64,000 nucleotides of DNA from Spongisporangium articulatum. Its GTDB lineage: Bacteria > Actinomycetota > Actinomycetes > Actinomycetales > Kineosporiaceae. A program made the translations under genes and the position numbers. Location of the stretch: contig NZ_JBITLV010000001.1 of assembly GCF_044465595.1 (NCBI RefSeq), forward strand, positions 558,001-622,000, read 5' to 3'. A model generated the notes under the pieces. The model saw only the letters and a program-made list of their open reading frames with translations, did not search any database and was not told where the DNA came from. Shown one piece after another: positions 7,823 through 14,542 of this stretch. Numbering within the stretch: the first letter of the stretch is position 1; each line of letters starts with the position of its first letter.

Positions 7823-9028
7823 TCAGGCGGACGGGACCGCGCGCCCCACGCCACCGAGGTCGGCCACCAGGTGCAGCACGGCGTCCGTGACCGCGCCCTC
7901 CGCGTCGTCCGTGCCGGTGTGCAGCAGGTTCACGCGCAGGGTGCCCTCGGCGAGGTGGCCCGACAGGATCGGCACGGCCCCGCGGGACACGGCCCGCAGC
8001 ACGTCGGGCAGGCGCTGCTCGAAGGCACCGAGCGCGGCCGGCGGGAGGGCGACGTCCAGGACGACGGCCGGGCCTTCGGCGGCGACGGCGTCGGCGTGCG
8101 CCTCGAGCAGGTCGCGCACCCGGGCCCGCTCGGCGGGAGAACCCGCGAGCGCCAGGTCGCGGACGACGTCCAGCTCGCCGAGCAGGCCGCCGAGCGAGCC
8201 GACCGCGGCCCCCTCGGGCCCGGCCACCTCGAGCAGGAGGTACAGCGGGTACGGCCGGCCGAACGGTGAGCTCAACCCCCGGTGCTGGAGGACGAGGCGC
8301 AGGCCGTCGTCGTGGAGGTACTCGGCGGCGGTCACCGTGTCGAACCGGTCGCGGACGGCGGCCAGGACGGCCAGGGCGTCGTCGACCCCCTGCACCGCGA
8401 CCAGCGCGGCCCCGGCCACGTCGGCCGGTTCGGCCAGCAGCAGCCGAACGGCGGTGATCACTCCCCGGGTGCCCTGGCTGCCGGGCAGGCCCTGGAACAC
8501 GTCGTCGGCGTCGGTCGCCCCCTCGGGCAGGGCGACCACCGACCCGTCGGGCCGTACCGCCACGAGCCCGCAGAGCTGGGCCCGGGTACCTGCGTTGGTG
8601 GCGACGATGCCGCCGACGGTCGCGGACTCGCGGGCCGCGGGGTCGAGCACCAGGTCGAGCCCGGCGGCCCGCGCGGCGGCCTGGACGTCGCCCAGCGTCA
8701 CGCCCGCCCCGACCAGCACCGTGCGGGCTTCGGCGTCGACGGGACCGATCGCGTTCAGCCGGCGCGTGCTGAGCACCACCTCACCGTCCTGGGGGGCGCC
8801 CCGACCGACGAGGCCGGTGTTGCCGCCCTGTGGGACGAGCGGCACCCCGGCCTCGGCACAGGCCGTCACCACGGCCGCGACCTCCTCGACGCTGCCGGGC
8901 CGGACGACGGCGAGCGGTTTGCCGTGCCATCGGCGGGTCCAGTCCTGCGCGTAGGGGGCCACGGCCTCGGGCTCGGTGACCACCTGGGCCTCTCCGACCA
9001 GCTGCTCCAGTCGGGCTACCAGGTCCAC
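7823..9028 (-). CDS. FAD-binding oxidoreductase, D-2-hydroxyglutarate/D-lactate dehydrogenase-like, C-terminally short
   Basis: A 401-residue FAD-linked oxidase (GlcD/D2HGDH family). The GTG at 9028 is preferred over the more upstream GTGs because AGGAGG lies 9 nt before it. The FAD-binding part is standard: AVVRPGSVEEVAAVV, PQGGNTGLVGRG, then ESATVGGIVATNAGT. The C-terminal domain is odd. The usual metal-site motif HxGDGNxH reads GHLAEGTLRVNL, so the second His is Arg. The protein stops at GRAVPSA, before the GSxSxEHGIG block that normally carries the last metal ligand. It is about 50-60 residues shorter than relatives. It heads the operon with HOT, so recycling of D-2-hydroxyglutarate is the obvious role, but activity is uncertain. 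Confidence 0.8.
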   Translation of the reverse strand: MDLVARLEQLVGEAQVVTEPEAVAPYAQDWTRRWHGKPLAVVRPGSVEEVAAVVTACAEAGVPLVPQGGNTGLVGRGAPQDGEVVLSTRRLNAIGPVDAEARTVLVGAGVTLGDVQAAARAAGLDLVLDPAARESATVGGIVATNAGTRAQLCGLVAVRPDGSVVALPEGATDADDVFQGLPGSQGTRGVITAVRLLLAEPADVAGAALVAVQGVDDALAVLAAVRDRFDTVTAAEYLHDDGLRLVLQHRGLSSPFGRPYPLYLLLEVAGPEGAAVGSLGGLLGELDVVRDLALAGSPAERARVRDLLEAHADAVAAEGPAVVLDVALPPAALGAFEQRLPDVLRAVSRGAVPILSGHLAEGTLRVNLLHTGTDDAEGAVTDAVLHLVADLGGVGRAVPSA

Positions 9029-9197
9029 AGGTGGCACCCTCCTCGCGCGCGTCAAGATCACTCAAAGTTGCTGAATACGGCCTTCTGTGACGAAAGATAC
9101 GCAGCGTAGCCAATCTTACCCAGCCGACCGCACCTATTCACGCGGGACACGACACCAACCGGTGCCACTCGGAGGCTCACCGGACCCACACCCGAAC

Positions 9198-9446
9198 TCA
9201 CTCGATGCTGCCGCCGTCCTGACCGCCGTCGTCCTGGACCGCGGGCCGACCCGGGGCACCGGCGAGCTCGCCCGGGGCGGCCTGCTCGGCGTCGTCCACC
9301 TGCTCCTGCGCCCGCTCCGGATGCCCGCCCCGGCGTGCCGCCTCGGGGTCGGGGCGCCCCTCGTCGCCGGGTTCCCCGGCGTTGACACCCTCGTTCTCCA
9401 CGAGGGTGCCCTCGGGCGGTTCGGGCTGGATCTGCGTGGGTTCCAT
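9198..9446 (-). CDS. Small acidic, probably disordered hypothetical protein
   Basis: An 82-residue open frame rich in Glu, Gly, Pro, Gln and Asp with no hydrophobic core, membrane segment or recognisable domain. An AGGGA element lies 5 nt before the ATG at 9446. It sits between the YciI-like gene (37 bp upstream on the same strand) and the FAD oxidoreductase gene, and could be their co-transcribed neighbour. Composition is typical of small disordered actinobacterial proteins, but a chance frame in GC-rich DNA cannot be excluded. No function is proposed. Confidence 0.42.
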   Translation of the reverse strand: MEPTQIQPEPPEGTLVENEGVNAGEPGDEGRPDPEAARRGGHPERAQEQVDDAEQAAPGELAGAPGRPAVQDDGGQDGGSIE

Positions 9447-9482
9447 ACGTCCCTGCCTATCCCGGAACGCCGGCGCCCACCA

Positions 9483-9761
9483 TCAGAGCCGGTCTCGGGC
9501 CCGGCCGAGGACGACGTTCCAGCCCCGCACCGAGCGCTCGGCGATCACCCCGGCGGCCCGGAACGGGTCGGGGTCGAGCAATGCGAGGGCGGCGTCGGCG
9601 GTCGCGGTGTCGAGCAGCAGCAGCGCGTTGTCGTCGTCCGTCGGGCCGCTGAGCACGAGTTCCGGCAGCCCGGCCAGGAATTCGCGGTGGGCCGGGCGGA
9701 CCTCGTCCCGGGTCGCGGTCGACCCCTCCGAATAGGTGTAGGTGACGACGAACAGGGACAC
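9483..9761 (-). CDS. YciI-like protein
   Basis: A 92-residue protein with the YciI/YCII ferredoxin-like fold pattern: LFVVTYTYSEG at the N-terminus, RPAHREFLAGL with the conserved His near residue 25, then SGPTDDDNALLLLD and a late DPDPFRAAGV segment. YciI proteins bind small molecules through a His-Asp pair; some are dehydrochlorinases, most have no assigned substrate. The GTG at 9761 is chosen because GAAGGAG ends 5 nt before it; an upstream ATG at 9779 would overlap that ribosome-binding site. It is divergent from the small membrane protein gene at 9803, 41 bp away. Confidence 0.8.
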   Translation of the reverse strand: MSLFVVTYTYSEGSTATRDEVRPAHREFLAGLPELVLSGPTDDDNALLLLDTATADAALALLDPDPFRAAGVIAERSVRGWNVVLGRARDRL

Positions 9762-9802
9762 GGTGGCTCCTTCTCTCATGCCGGAGTGTCATCATCACAG
9801 GC

Positions 9803-10072
9803 GTGAGCACCCGCGGGACGCCGACCACCGTGCAGGACGCCCAGGCCGTCGTCGAGATGCGCTGGCTGGCCTGGATCGGCGTCGGCATCGCCGCGATCTG
9901 CCTGGTGCTGGCGCTCAGCAGCTGGCAACTCGGCCGGCACAACGACAACGCGTTGGTCGCCTACGTCGCGGCCCCGTTCTTCGTGCTGCTGGCCGCCGCG
10001 TGGATCATGGGCGTGCGACGGCTGCGGGCGCGGGTCGCCGAGGCCCGCAAGGTGCTCGAGAAGAGGCGCTGA
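9803..10072 (+). CDS. Small two-helix membrane protein
   Basis: An 89-residue protein starting with GTG. Two hydrophobic stretches, about residues 20-42 (MRWLAWIGVGIAAICLVLAL) and 50-70 (VAYVAAPFFVLLAAAWIM), are followed by a basic tail (RRLRARVAEARKVLEKRR) that would place the C-terminus in the cytoplasm. I do not recognise the family. It is convergent with the next gene, whose stop lies 4 bp away, and divergent from the YciI-like gene, so it appears to be a single-gene unit. Confidence 0.7.
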   Translation: MSTRGTPTTVQDAQAVVEMRWLAWIGVGIAAICLVLALSSWQLGRHNDNALVAYVAAPFFVLLAAAWIMGVRRLRARVAEARKVLEKRR

Positions 10073-10076
10073 GCCC

Positions 10077-10277
10077 TCACTTCGAGGGCTGCGGCACCTT
10101 GCAGTCGATCTTCGGGTTCACGCCGACGTAGTTCAGCGGCCCGGCGACCACGGTGACCGCGATCGTGCCGGCGTCGGAGCAGCTCACGTCCTGGTTGTCG
10201 CCGAAGTAGCCGCGCTGGACGGCTGCGGCGACACCGATGAGCAGCCAGATGACGAGAATGACGGACCCGATGCGCAT
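10077..10277 (-). CDS. Small membrane-anchored exported protein
   Basis: A 66-residue protein. The ATG at 10277 is chosen because AGGAGG lies 7 nt upstream, which argues against longer upstream starts. One N-terminal hydrophobic helix (MRIGSVILVIWLLIGVAAAV) is followed by an external domain with two cysteines (DVSCSDAG and KIDCKVPQ) that could form a disulphide. I recall this short architecture from many actinobacterial genomes, where it has no assigned function. It is convergent with the two-helix membrane protein gene. Confidence 0.75.
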   Translation of the reverse strand: MRIGSVILVIWLLIGVAAAVQRGYFGDNQDVSCSDAGTIAVTVVAGPLNYVGVNPKIDCKVPQPSK

Positions 10278-10396
10278 CGCGTGCCTCCTGGAAGCGGACC
10301 TGGGTGCGGAACGGTGCGGCGTTCCGTACCTTTCGCCCCGATTCGACCGGGGCCTGATGATCACATTAGGGATCACCGGCCGTTACGCCAGCCGAG

Positions 10397-10888
10397 TTAC
10401 CGCCGCCGCGCTCCCGGACCCGGCGCGGGGCGCACCTGGGTGAGGTCGTCGTCCAGCTCGTGCCCGTGGGCGCAGCGCAGGACGACGGACACCTCGGCCC
10501 CGCACTCGTCGTCCCCCCGGCCGCGGTGCCGGAACTCCAGCGGCGACCCTTCGGGGTCGGCGTAGTAGCGCGTGCCCCACGCGTTCAGCGCGACGAGCAC
10601 CGGGTAGAGGTCGAGGCCCTTCTGCGTCAGCCGGTACTCCTCCCGCACCCGCTGGCCGGCCTCCTGGTACGGCTGGCGGCGCAGCAGCCCCTCGGCGACG
10701 AGCAGCGCGAGCCGGTCGGTGAGCACCTGCCGGGGGATCGCCGTCCGGGTCCGCAGGTCGGCGAAGCGTCGGATGCCGTTGAACACCTCGCGCAGCACGA
10801 CGAACGACCACCGGTCGCCCAGCACCTGCAGTGCGCGCTGGACGGTGCAGTTGTCGATCGACCACTGGAGGGCGGCGGGTTCACTCAC
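10397..10888 (-). CDS. HxlR-family transcriptional regulator
   Basis: A 163-residue winged-helix regulator of the HxlR family. The N-terminus carries the conserved cysteine (Cys14 in SIDNCTVQRAL), which in relatives such as YodB senses electrophiles or oxidants. The winged helix follows (LGDRWSFVVLREVF, then RTAIPRQVLTDRLALLVAEG, then REEYRLTQKGLDLYPVL). A C-terminal extension holds two more cysteines and histidines (DECGAEV and RCAHGHEL) that could bind a metal. It is divergent from the thioesterase gene, with a perfect inverted repeat in the 55-bp gap, so it probably controls that gene and itself. Confidence 0.9.
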   Translation of the reverse strand: MSEPAALQWSIDNCTVQRALQVLGDRWSFVVLREVFNGIRRFADLRTRTAIPRQVLTDRLALLVAEGLLRRQPYQEAGQRVREEYRLTQKGLDLYPVLVALNAWGTRYYADPEGSPLEFRHRGRGDDECGAEVSVVLRCAHGHELDDDLTQVRPAPGPGARRR

Positions 10889-10907
10889 GGCACCAGCCTA
10901 GGTCTTG

Positions 10908-10942
10908 TTGACAGACTCAGCCAGCGCCCGCCAGGCTGAGTC
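10908..10942. promoter_or_regulatory. Divergent promoter with 9-bp inverted repeat, candidate HxlR operator
   Basis: Arms GACTCAGCC (10914-10922) and GGCTGAGTC (10934-10942) are perfect inverted repeats with centres 20 bp apart, about two helical turns. A TTGACA at 10908-10913 and a weak -10 (CAGGCT, 10932-10937) would start transcription at or next to the GTG at 10944, giving a leaderless mRNA with the operator over its promoter. Confidence 0.6.
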
Positions 10943-10943
10943 C

Positions 10944-11462
10944 GTGACCGAGACCCAGACCGGCGACGTGTCCGCCGTCCGTGAACGTTCGTACGCGTGG
11001 GCCGACCCGACCCCCACCCTCCAGGCGCTGCCCGGCACGGCGGGTGTCGACGTCCTGAAGCGCATGCTGGCCGGGGAGCTGCCGCCCCCGCCGATCATGG
11101 CCACCCTCGGCGTGGAGGCCGGGTCGTTCGAGGTCGGCTCTGCCTCGTTCACGATGCAGCCCGAGGAGTTCCACTACAACCCGCTCGGCACGGTGCACGG
11201 CGGGGTGATCGCGATGCTGCTCGACTCGGCCGCCGGCTGCGCCGTGCACTCGACGCTGTCGGCCGGAGAGGGGTACACGTCGGTCGACCTGACCACCAAG
11301 TACCTGCGGCCGGTCACCGCCGCCTCCGGCCGGGTCACGGCGACGGGCACGGTGCTCTCGCGCGGCTCGCGTACGGCGCTCGCGCAGGCGCAGCTGACGG
11401 ACGACGCCGGTCGCCTGCTCGCGCACGCCACCTCGACCTGTCTGATCTTCCCGATCGGCTGA
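10944..11462 (+). CDS. PaaI-type hotdog thioesterase
   Basis: A 172-residue single-hotdog acyl-CoA thioesterase of the PaaI/YdiI group, hydrolysing CoA thioesters of aromatic or other acyl groups in the cytoplasm. The HGG motif is at residues 85-87 (NPLGTVHGGVIAMLLDSA) with the catalytic-position Asp94. Further on are YTSVDLTTKYLRPV and the core strands around GSRTALAQAQL. The GTG at 10944 is used because the frame upstream would run through the inverted repeat. No Shine-Dalgarno is seen, consistent with a leaderless transcript. Control by the divergent HxlR regulator is likely from position. Confidence 0.88.
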   Translation: MTETQTGDVSAVRERSYAWADPTPTLQALPGTAGVDVLKRMLAGELPPPPIMATLGVEAGSFEVGSASFTMQPEEFHYNPLGTVHGGVIAMLLDSAAGCAVHSTLSAGEGYTSVDLTTKYLRPVTAASGRVTATGTVLSRGSRTALAQAQLTDDAGRLLAHATSTCLIFPIG

Positions 11463-11500
11463 TCTATCTCACGGAGGGTGTCGACGGGCATCATGCGGGT

Positions 11501-12139
11501 GTGCGCCGAACCCTGAGCCTTCTCGCGTGTCTGACGCTGTTCGTCTCCCCGGCGCTGGCCGGCTGCGAGGGGTTGTCGACGCTGTCGCCGGCGGAGACCG
11601 TGGCCCCGGCGAACCTCGGCGACCTGAAGGTGCGGGCCGAGAGTCACGCCGACAGCTACCAGCGCGAGGACTTCGGCAGCGCCTGGAAGGACGTCGACCG
11701 CAACGGGTGCGGGCAGCGCGACGACGTCCTGGCCCGGGATCTCAAGAACGTGAAGCGCAAGGGCCGGTGCACCGTGGTCTCGGGAACGCTCACCGACCCG
11801 TACACCGGCGAGAAGGTGACGTTCCGGAAGGCGAAGGCCGCCCAGGTCCAGATCGACCACCGGGTGGCGCTTTCCGAGGCGTGGCGCTCGGGGGCGTGGG
11901 CCTGGGGCGCCGACCGGCTGGAACGGTTCGCCAACGACCTCGACAACCTGACCGCGTCCGCGGGGGCGGTGAACAACGCCAAGTCCGACTACGACGCCGC
12001 GAACTGGCTGCCGGACGGGGCTTCTCGCCGCTGCTCCTACGCGAAGAAGGTGATCGCCGTGAAGGAGAAGTGGAGCCTGAGCGTCGACCGGGCCGAAGCG
12101 GCGGCGTTGTCGCGGGCCATCGACAAGTGCCCGGCCTAG
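11501..12139 (+). CDS. HNH nuclease-family lipoprotein
   Basis: A 212-residue predicted lipoprotein. Residues 1-21 are a signal peptide ending in a lipobox LAGC (residues 19-22), so Cys22 would be lipidated and the protein held outside the membrane. The rest is a DUF1524/GmrSD-type HNH domain: IDHRVALSEAW at 118-128 with His120, then a downstream NNAKSDYDAANW. Extracellular HNH proteins of this group are common in actinobacteria; roles in DNA degradation or uptake are suspected but not established. The start is the first in-frame GTG in front of the signal peptide; the ribosome-binding site is weak. Confidence 0.82.
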   Translation: MRRTLSLLACLTLFVSPALAGCEGLSTLSPAETVAPANLGDLKVRAESHADSYQREDFGSAWKDVDRNGCGQRDDVLARDLKNVKRKGRCTVVSGTLTDPYTGEKVTFRKAKAAQVQIDHRVALSEAWRSGAWAWGADRLERFANDLDNLTASAGAVNNAKSDYDAANWLPDGASRRCSYAKKVIAVKEKWSLSVDRAEAAALSRAIDKCPA

Positions 12140-12144
12140 CCGCG

Positions 12145-12210
12145 GTCGTGATCATGGAAAGTTCCGCGTAGGCGCCCCGGCGCCGGAGGGGAAGTTTCCA
12201 TGATCACGAC
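12145..12210. terminator. Long inverted repeat, bidirectional terminator
   Basis: Two 21-nt arms (12145-12165, 12190-12210) match at 20 of 21 positions around a GC-rich 24-nt centre. They lie exactly between the convergent HNH lipoprotein and MFS genes. The arms include GTGATCATGGAAA, a TGATCA-type element also seen at other gene ends here. Confidence 0.7.
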
Positions 12211-12216
12211 CAGTCG

Positions 12217-13737
12217 CTAGGCGGGGTCGGCCACCGGCTCGAGCTCCATGCGCTCCACCGGTTCCTGCGCCGCGACCACCGGGGTGGGACGGCTGGGCCG
12301 CAGCATCGTGAGCACGATCAGCGTGGTGAGCAGCAGCCAACCGGAGGCGATGAGGAACGACCGGTCGGCGCCGACGACGAAGGCGTGGGTCGCGGCCTCG
12401 GCCGGCGACAGCCCGGTCACGTCGGCCCCCTTGCTGACGGAACCGAAGATCGTCACCAGGACGGCCAGACCGAGCGAGCCGCCGACCTGCTGAGTGACGT
12501 TGACCAGCCCCGACGCGGCCCCGGCGTCCTGCGGGGCGACCCCGGACAGGCCCGCCGTGGTCAGGGGCACGAACGCCGTGCCGTTGCCCATGCCGAACAG
12601 CAGGATCGGGCCGAGCAGGTGCCAGTAGGTGGCGCCCGCGTGCAGCTCGCTGAGCCAGAGCAGGCCGACCGTCGAGATGCTCAGCCCGGCGGCGATCACG
12701 TACTGCGGGGCGAACCGCTGGCTCCAGATCCGCGCCGAGACCTGCGAGGACAGGAACACCATCGCGGTCAGGGGCAGGAAGGCCAGGCCGGCCCGGATCG
12801 GGCTGTACCCCAGCACGTCCTGCAGGAACTGGGTGAGGAAGAAGAAGACCCCCATCATCCCGGCGACCAGCAGCAGCCGCGCGACGTACGCGGTGCTGCG
12901 GGTGCGGTCCAGGAACAACCGCAGCGGGGTGATCGGCGCTGGCGCGCGCAGCTCGACCGCGATGAAGGCGGCCAGCAGGACGACGCCCGCCCCGAACGCG
13001 CTCAGCGTCCGGACGTCGGTCCACCCGTCGGAGGCGGCGGAGACGAAACCGTAGACGAGGCTCGTCATCCCGGCCGTCGAGGTGAGCGCGCCGACGAGGT
13101 CGAAACGACCCTGGGCCCGCGGGGTCTCGACCAGGAAGGCCCGCCCGCCCGCGATCACGGCCACGGCGAACGGCACGTTGACGAAGAAGACCCAGCGCCA
13201 GGACAGCCACTCGGTGAGGAGGCCGCCGGCGATCAGACCGAGGGCGGCCCCGCCGATCGAGACGGCCGTGTAGTAGCCGATGGCCCGGGTGCGTTCCTTC
13301 GGGTTCGGGAACATGGTCATCAGCAGGGCCAGCGCGGACGGCGAGGCGAGGGCCGCACCGATGCCCTGGGCCGCCCGGGAGGCCAGCAGGGAGCCGGGGT
13401 TCTCGGCGAATCCCCCGACCATGCTCGCGATCGTGAAGATCGCCAGGCCGGTGATGAACGTGACCCGGCGGCCGAGCAGGTCACCCGCCCGGGCACCGAG
13501 CAGCAGCAGGCCGCCGAAGGTCAGCGTGTAGGCGTTGACGACCCAGGACAGGCCGGTCGGGGAGAAGTCGAGGGCCCGCTGGATGCTCGGCATGGCGATG
13601 TTCACGATGCTGACGTCGAGCACGACCATCAGCTGCGCGGTCAGGATGACGGCGAGCACGGCGCGGTGCCGCGCAGTGCTCGTGCCGCTGGTCTCGGTGC
13701 TCCGCTCAACGGGAGCAGGGAGCGTTTCTGCACTCAT
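12217..13737 (-). CDS. MFS drug-efflux transporter, DHA2 (EmrB/QacA) family
   Basis: A 506-residue, 14-helix proton-driven exporter of the DHA2 family. Helix 1 contains VVLDVSIVNIAMPSI, the mark of 14-helix exporters; motif A (GARAGDLLGRR) is at residues 80-90; the motif C-like region follows in ASPSALALLMTMF. The cytoplasmic C-terminal tail is acidic and rich in Pro/Glu. The start has an AGGAGA 9 nt upstream. It is divergent from a TetR regulator, and two near-identical palindromes lie between them, the usual arrangement for a ligand-induced efflux pump. Substrate not predictable. Confidence 0.9.
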   Translation of the reverse strand: MSAETLPAPVERSTETSGTSTARHRAVLAVILTAQLMVVLDVSIVNIAMPSIQRALDFSPTGLSWVVNAYTLTFGGLLLLGARAGDLLGRRVTFITGLAIFTIASMVGGFAENPGSLLASRAAQGIGAALASPSALALLMTMFPNPKERTRAIGYYTAVSIGGAALGLIAGGLLTEWLSWRWVFFVNVPFAVAVIAGGRAFLVETPRAQGRFDLVGALTSTAGMTSLVYGFVSAASDGWTDVRTLSAFGAGVVLLAAFIAVELRAPAPITPLRLFLDRTRSTAYVARLLLVAGMMGVFFFLTQFLQDVLGYSPIRAGLAFLPLTAMVFLSSQVSARIWSQRFAPQYVIAAGLSISTVGLLWLSELHAGATYWHLLGPILLFGMGNGTAFVPLTTAGLSGVAPQDAGAASGLVNVTQQVGGSLGLAVLVTIFGSVSKGADVTGLSPAEAATHAFVVGADRSFLIASGWLLLTTLIVLTMLRPSRPTPVVAAQEPVERMELEPVADPA

Positions 13738-13773
13738 GGCAGAGTTCTCCTAGGTCGATGTACAGTGGTTAAC

Positions 13774-13812
13774 CGGAAGCTTCCTCCGGAAACAATACGG
13801 AGGTAGCCTCCG
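13774..13812. promoter_or_regulatory. Two candidate TetR operators
   Basis: CGGAAGCTTCCTCCG (13774-13788) and CGGAGGTAGCCTCCG (13798-13812) share CGGA-G---CCTCCG and have centres 24 bp apart, in the gap between the TetR and MFS genes. The second is a perfect 6-3-6 palindrome. Spacing and position fit binding of two TetR dimers on one DNA face or paired autoregulation. Confidence 0.65.
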
Positions 13813-13942
13813 GTTTGCAAATGTGATCGCGTTGCGGCGCGCCCGTCCGGGTGACGGGCACTTCCGGGGCCGGTCCTTCGTTCTCGGAAGAGGTGCCGGC
13901 GTGTGGACGCCGACTGAGGAATCGGCTGCAGGGAGGTCGACG

Positions 13943-14512
13943 GTGACCGAGGTGGCGACGAAGCCGATGCGTGCCGACGCCAAGCGCAACCGCGACGGGC
14001 TGATGGCCGCCGCGCTGACGGTCTTCACCCGGGACGGCGCCGAGGCGCCCCTGGAGGCCGTCGCCCGGGAAGCCGGGGTCGGCATCGGCACCCTGTACCG
14101 GCACTTCCCGTCCCGTGAGGCGCTGCTCGAGGCCGTGTACCGGCGGGAGAACGAACGGTTGTGCGCGCGGGCGGCCGAGCTGCTGGCCTCCGAGGCCCCC
14201 CTGGACGCGCTCTACGCCTGGACCGACGCCTTCATCGACTACGCCGCCACCAAGCGCGGCCTGGCCGCGGCCCTGAAGTCGATGATCGCGGACCGGTCGG
14301 AGTTCTTCCTGGAGTCCCGCACGCGGATGATCAACGCGGCCGACTCACTGCTGGCCGCCGTGCAGGAGGCCGGCCAGATTCCCGAGGGCATGTCCGCCGA
14401 GGACCTGATCCGCGGGATGGGCGGCATCTGCATGCAGCCGTCGCCCGACCCCGAGCAGGCCCGCCGGCTGGTACGACTGATGATCGACGGGATGCGCTAC
14501 CGCGCGTCCTGA
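13943..14512 (+). CDS. TetR-family transcriptional regulator
   Basis: A 189-residue TetR-type repressor. The GTG at 13943 is chosen because GGGAGG lies 6 nt upstream; the long upstream frame is not needed. The helix-turn-helix is at about residues 22-67 (AALTVFTRDGAEAPLEAVAR then EAGVGIGTLYRHFPSREALL), followed by the all-helical ligand-binding domain. It is divergent from the DHA2 exporter gene and most likely represses it through the paired palindromes at 13774-13812. Confidence 0.92.
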   Translation: MTEVATKPMRADAKRNRDGLMAAALTVFTRDGAEAPLEAVAREAGVGIGTLYRHFPSREALLEAVYRRENERLCARAAELLASEAPLDALYAWTDAFIDYAATKRGLAAALKSMIADRSEFFLESRTRMINAADSLLAAVQEAGQIPEGMSAEDLIRGMGGICMQPSPDPEQARRLVRLMIDGMRYRAS

Positions 14513-14542
14513 CCCGGTTCCCCCGCGTCTGCTCCCGGTCCC

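Noticed and set aside
4802..8269. A 1155-codon open frame on the plus strand
   Set aside because: It is antisense to the pxp operon and HOT, which have clear families. Its composition (Arg/Gly/Ala/His) is that of a GC-rich shadow frame.
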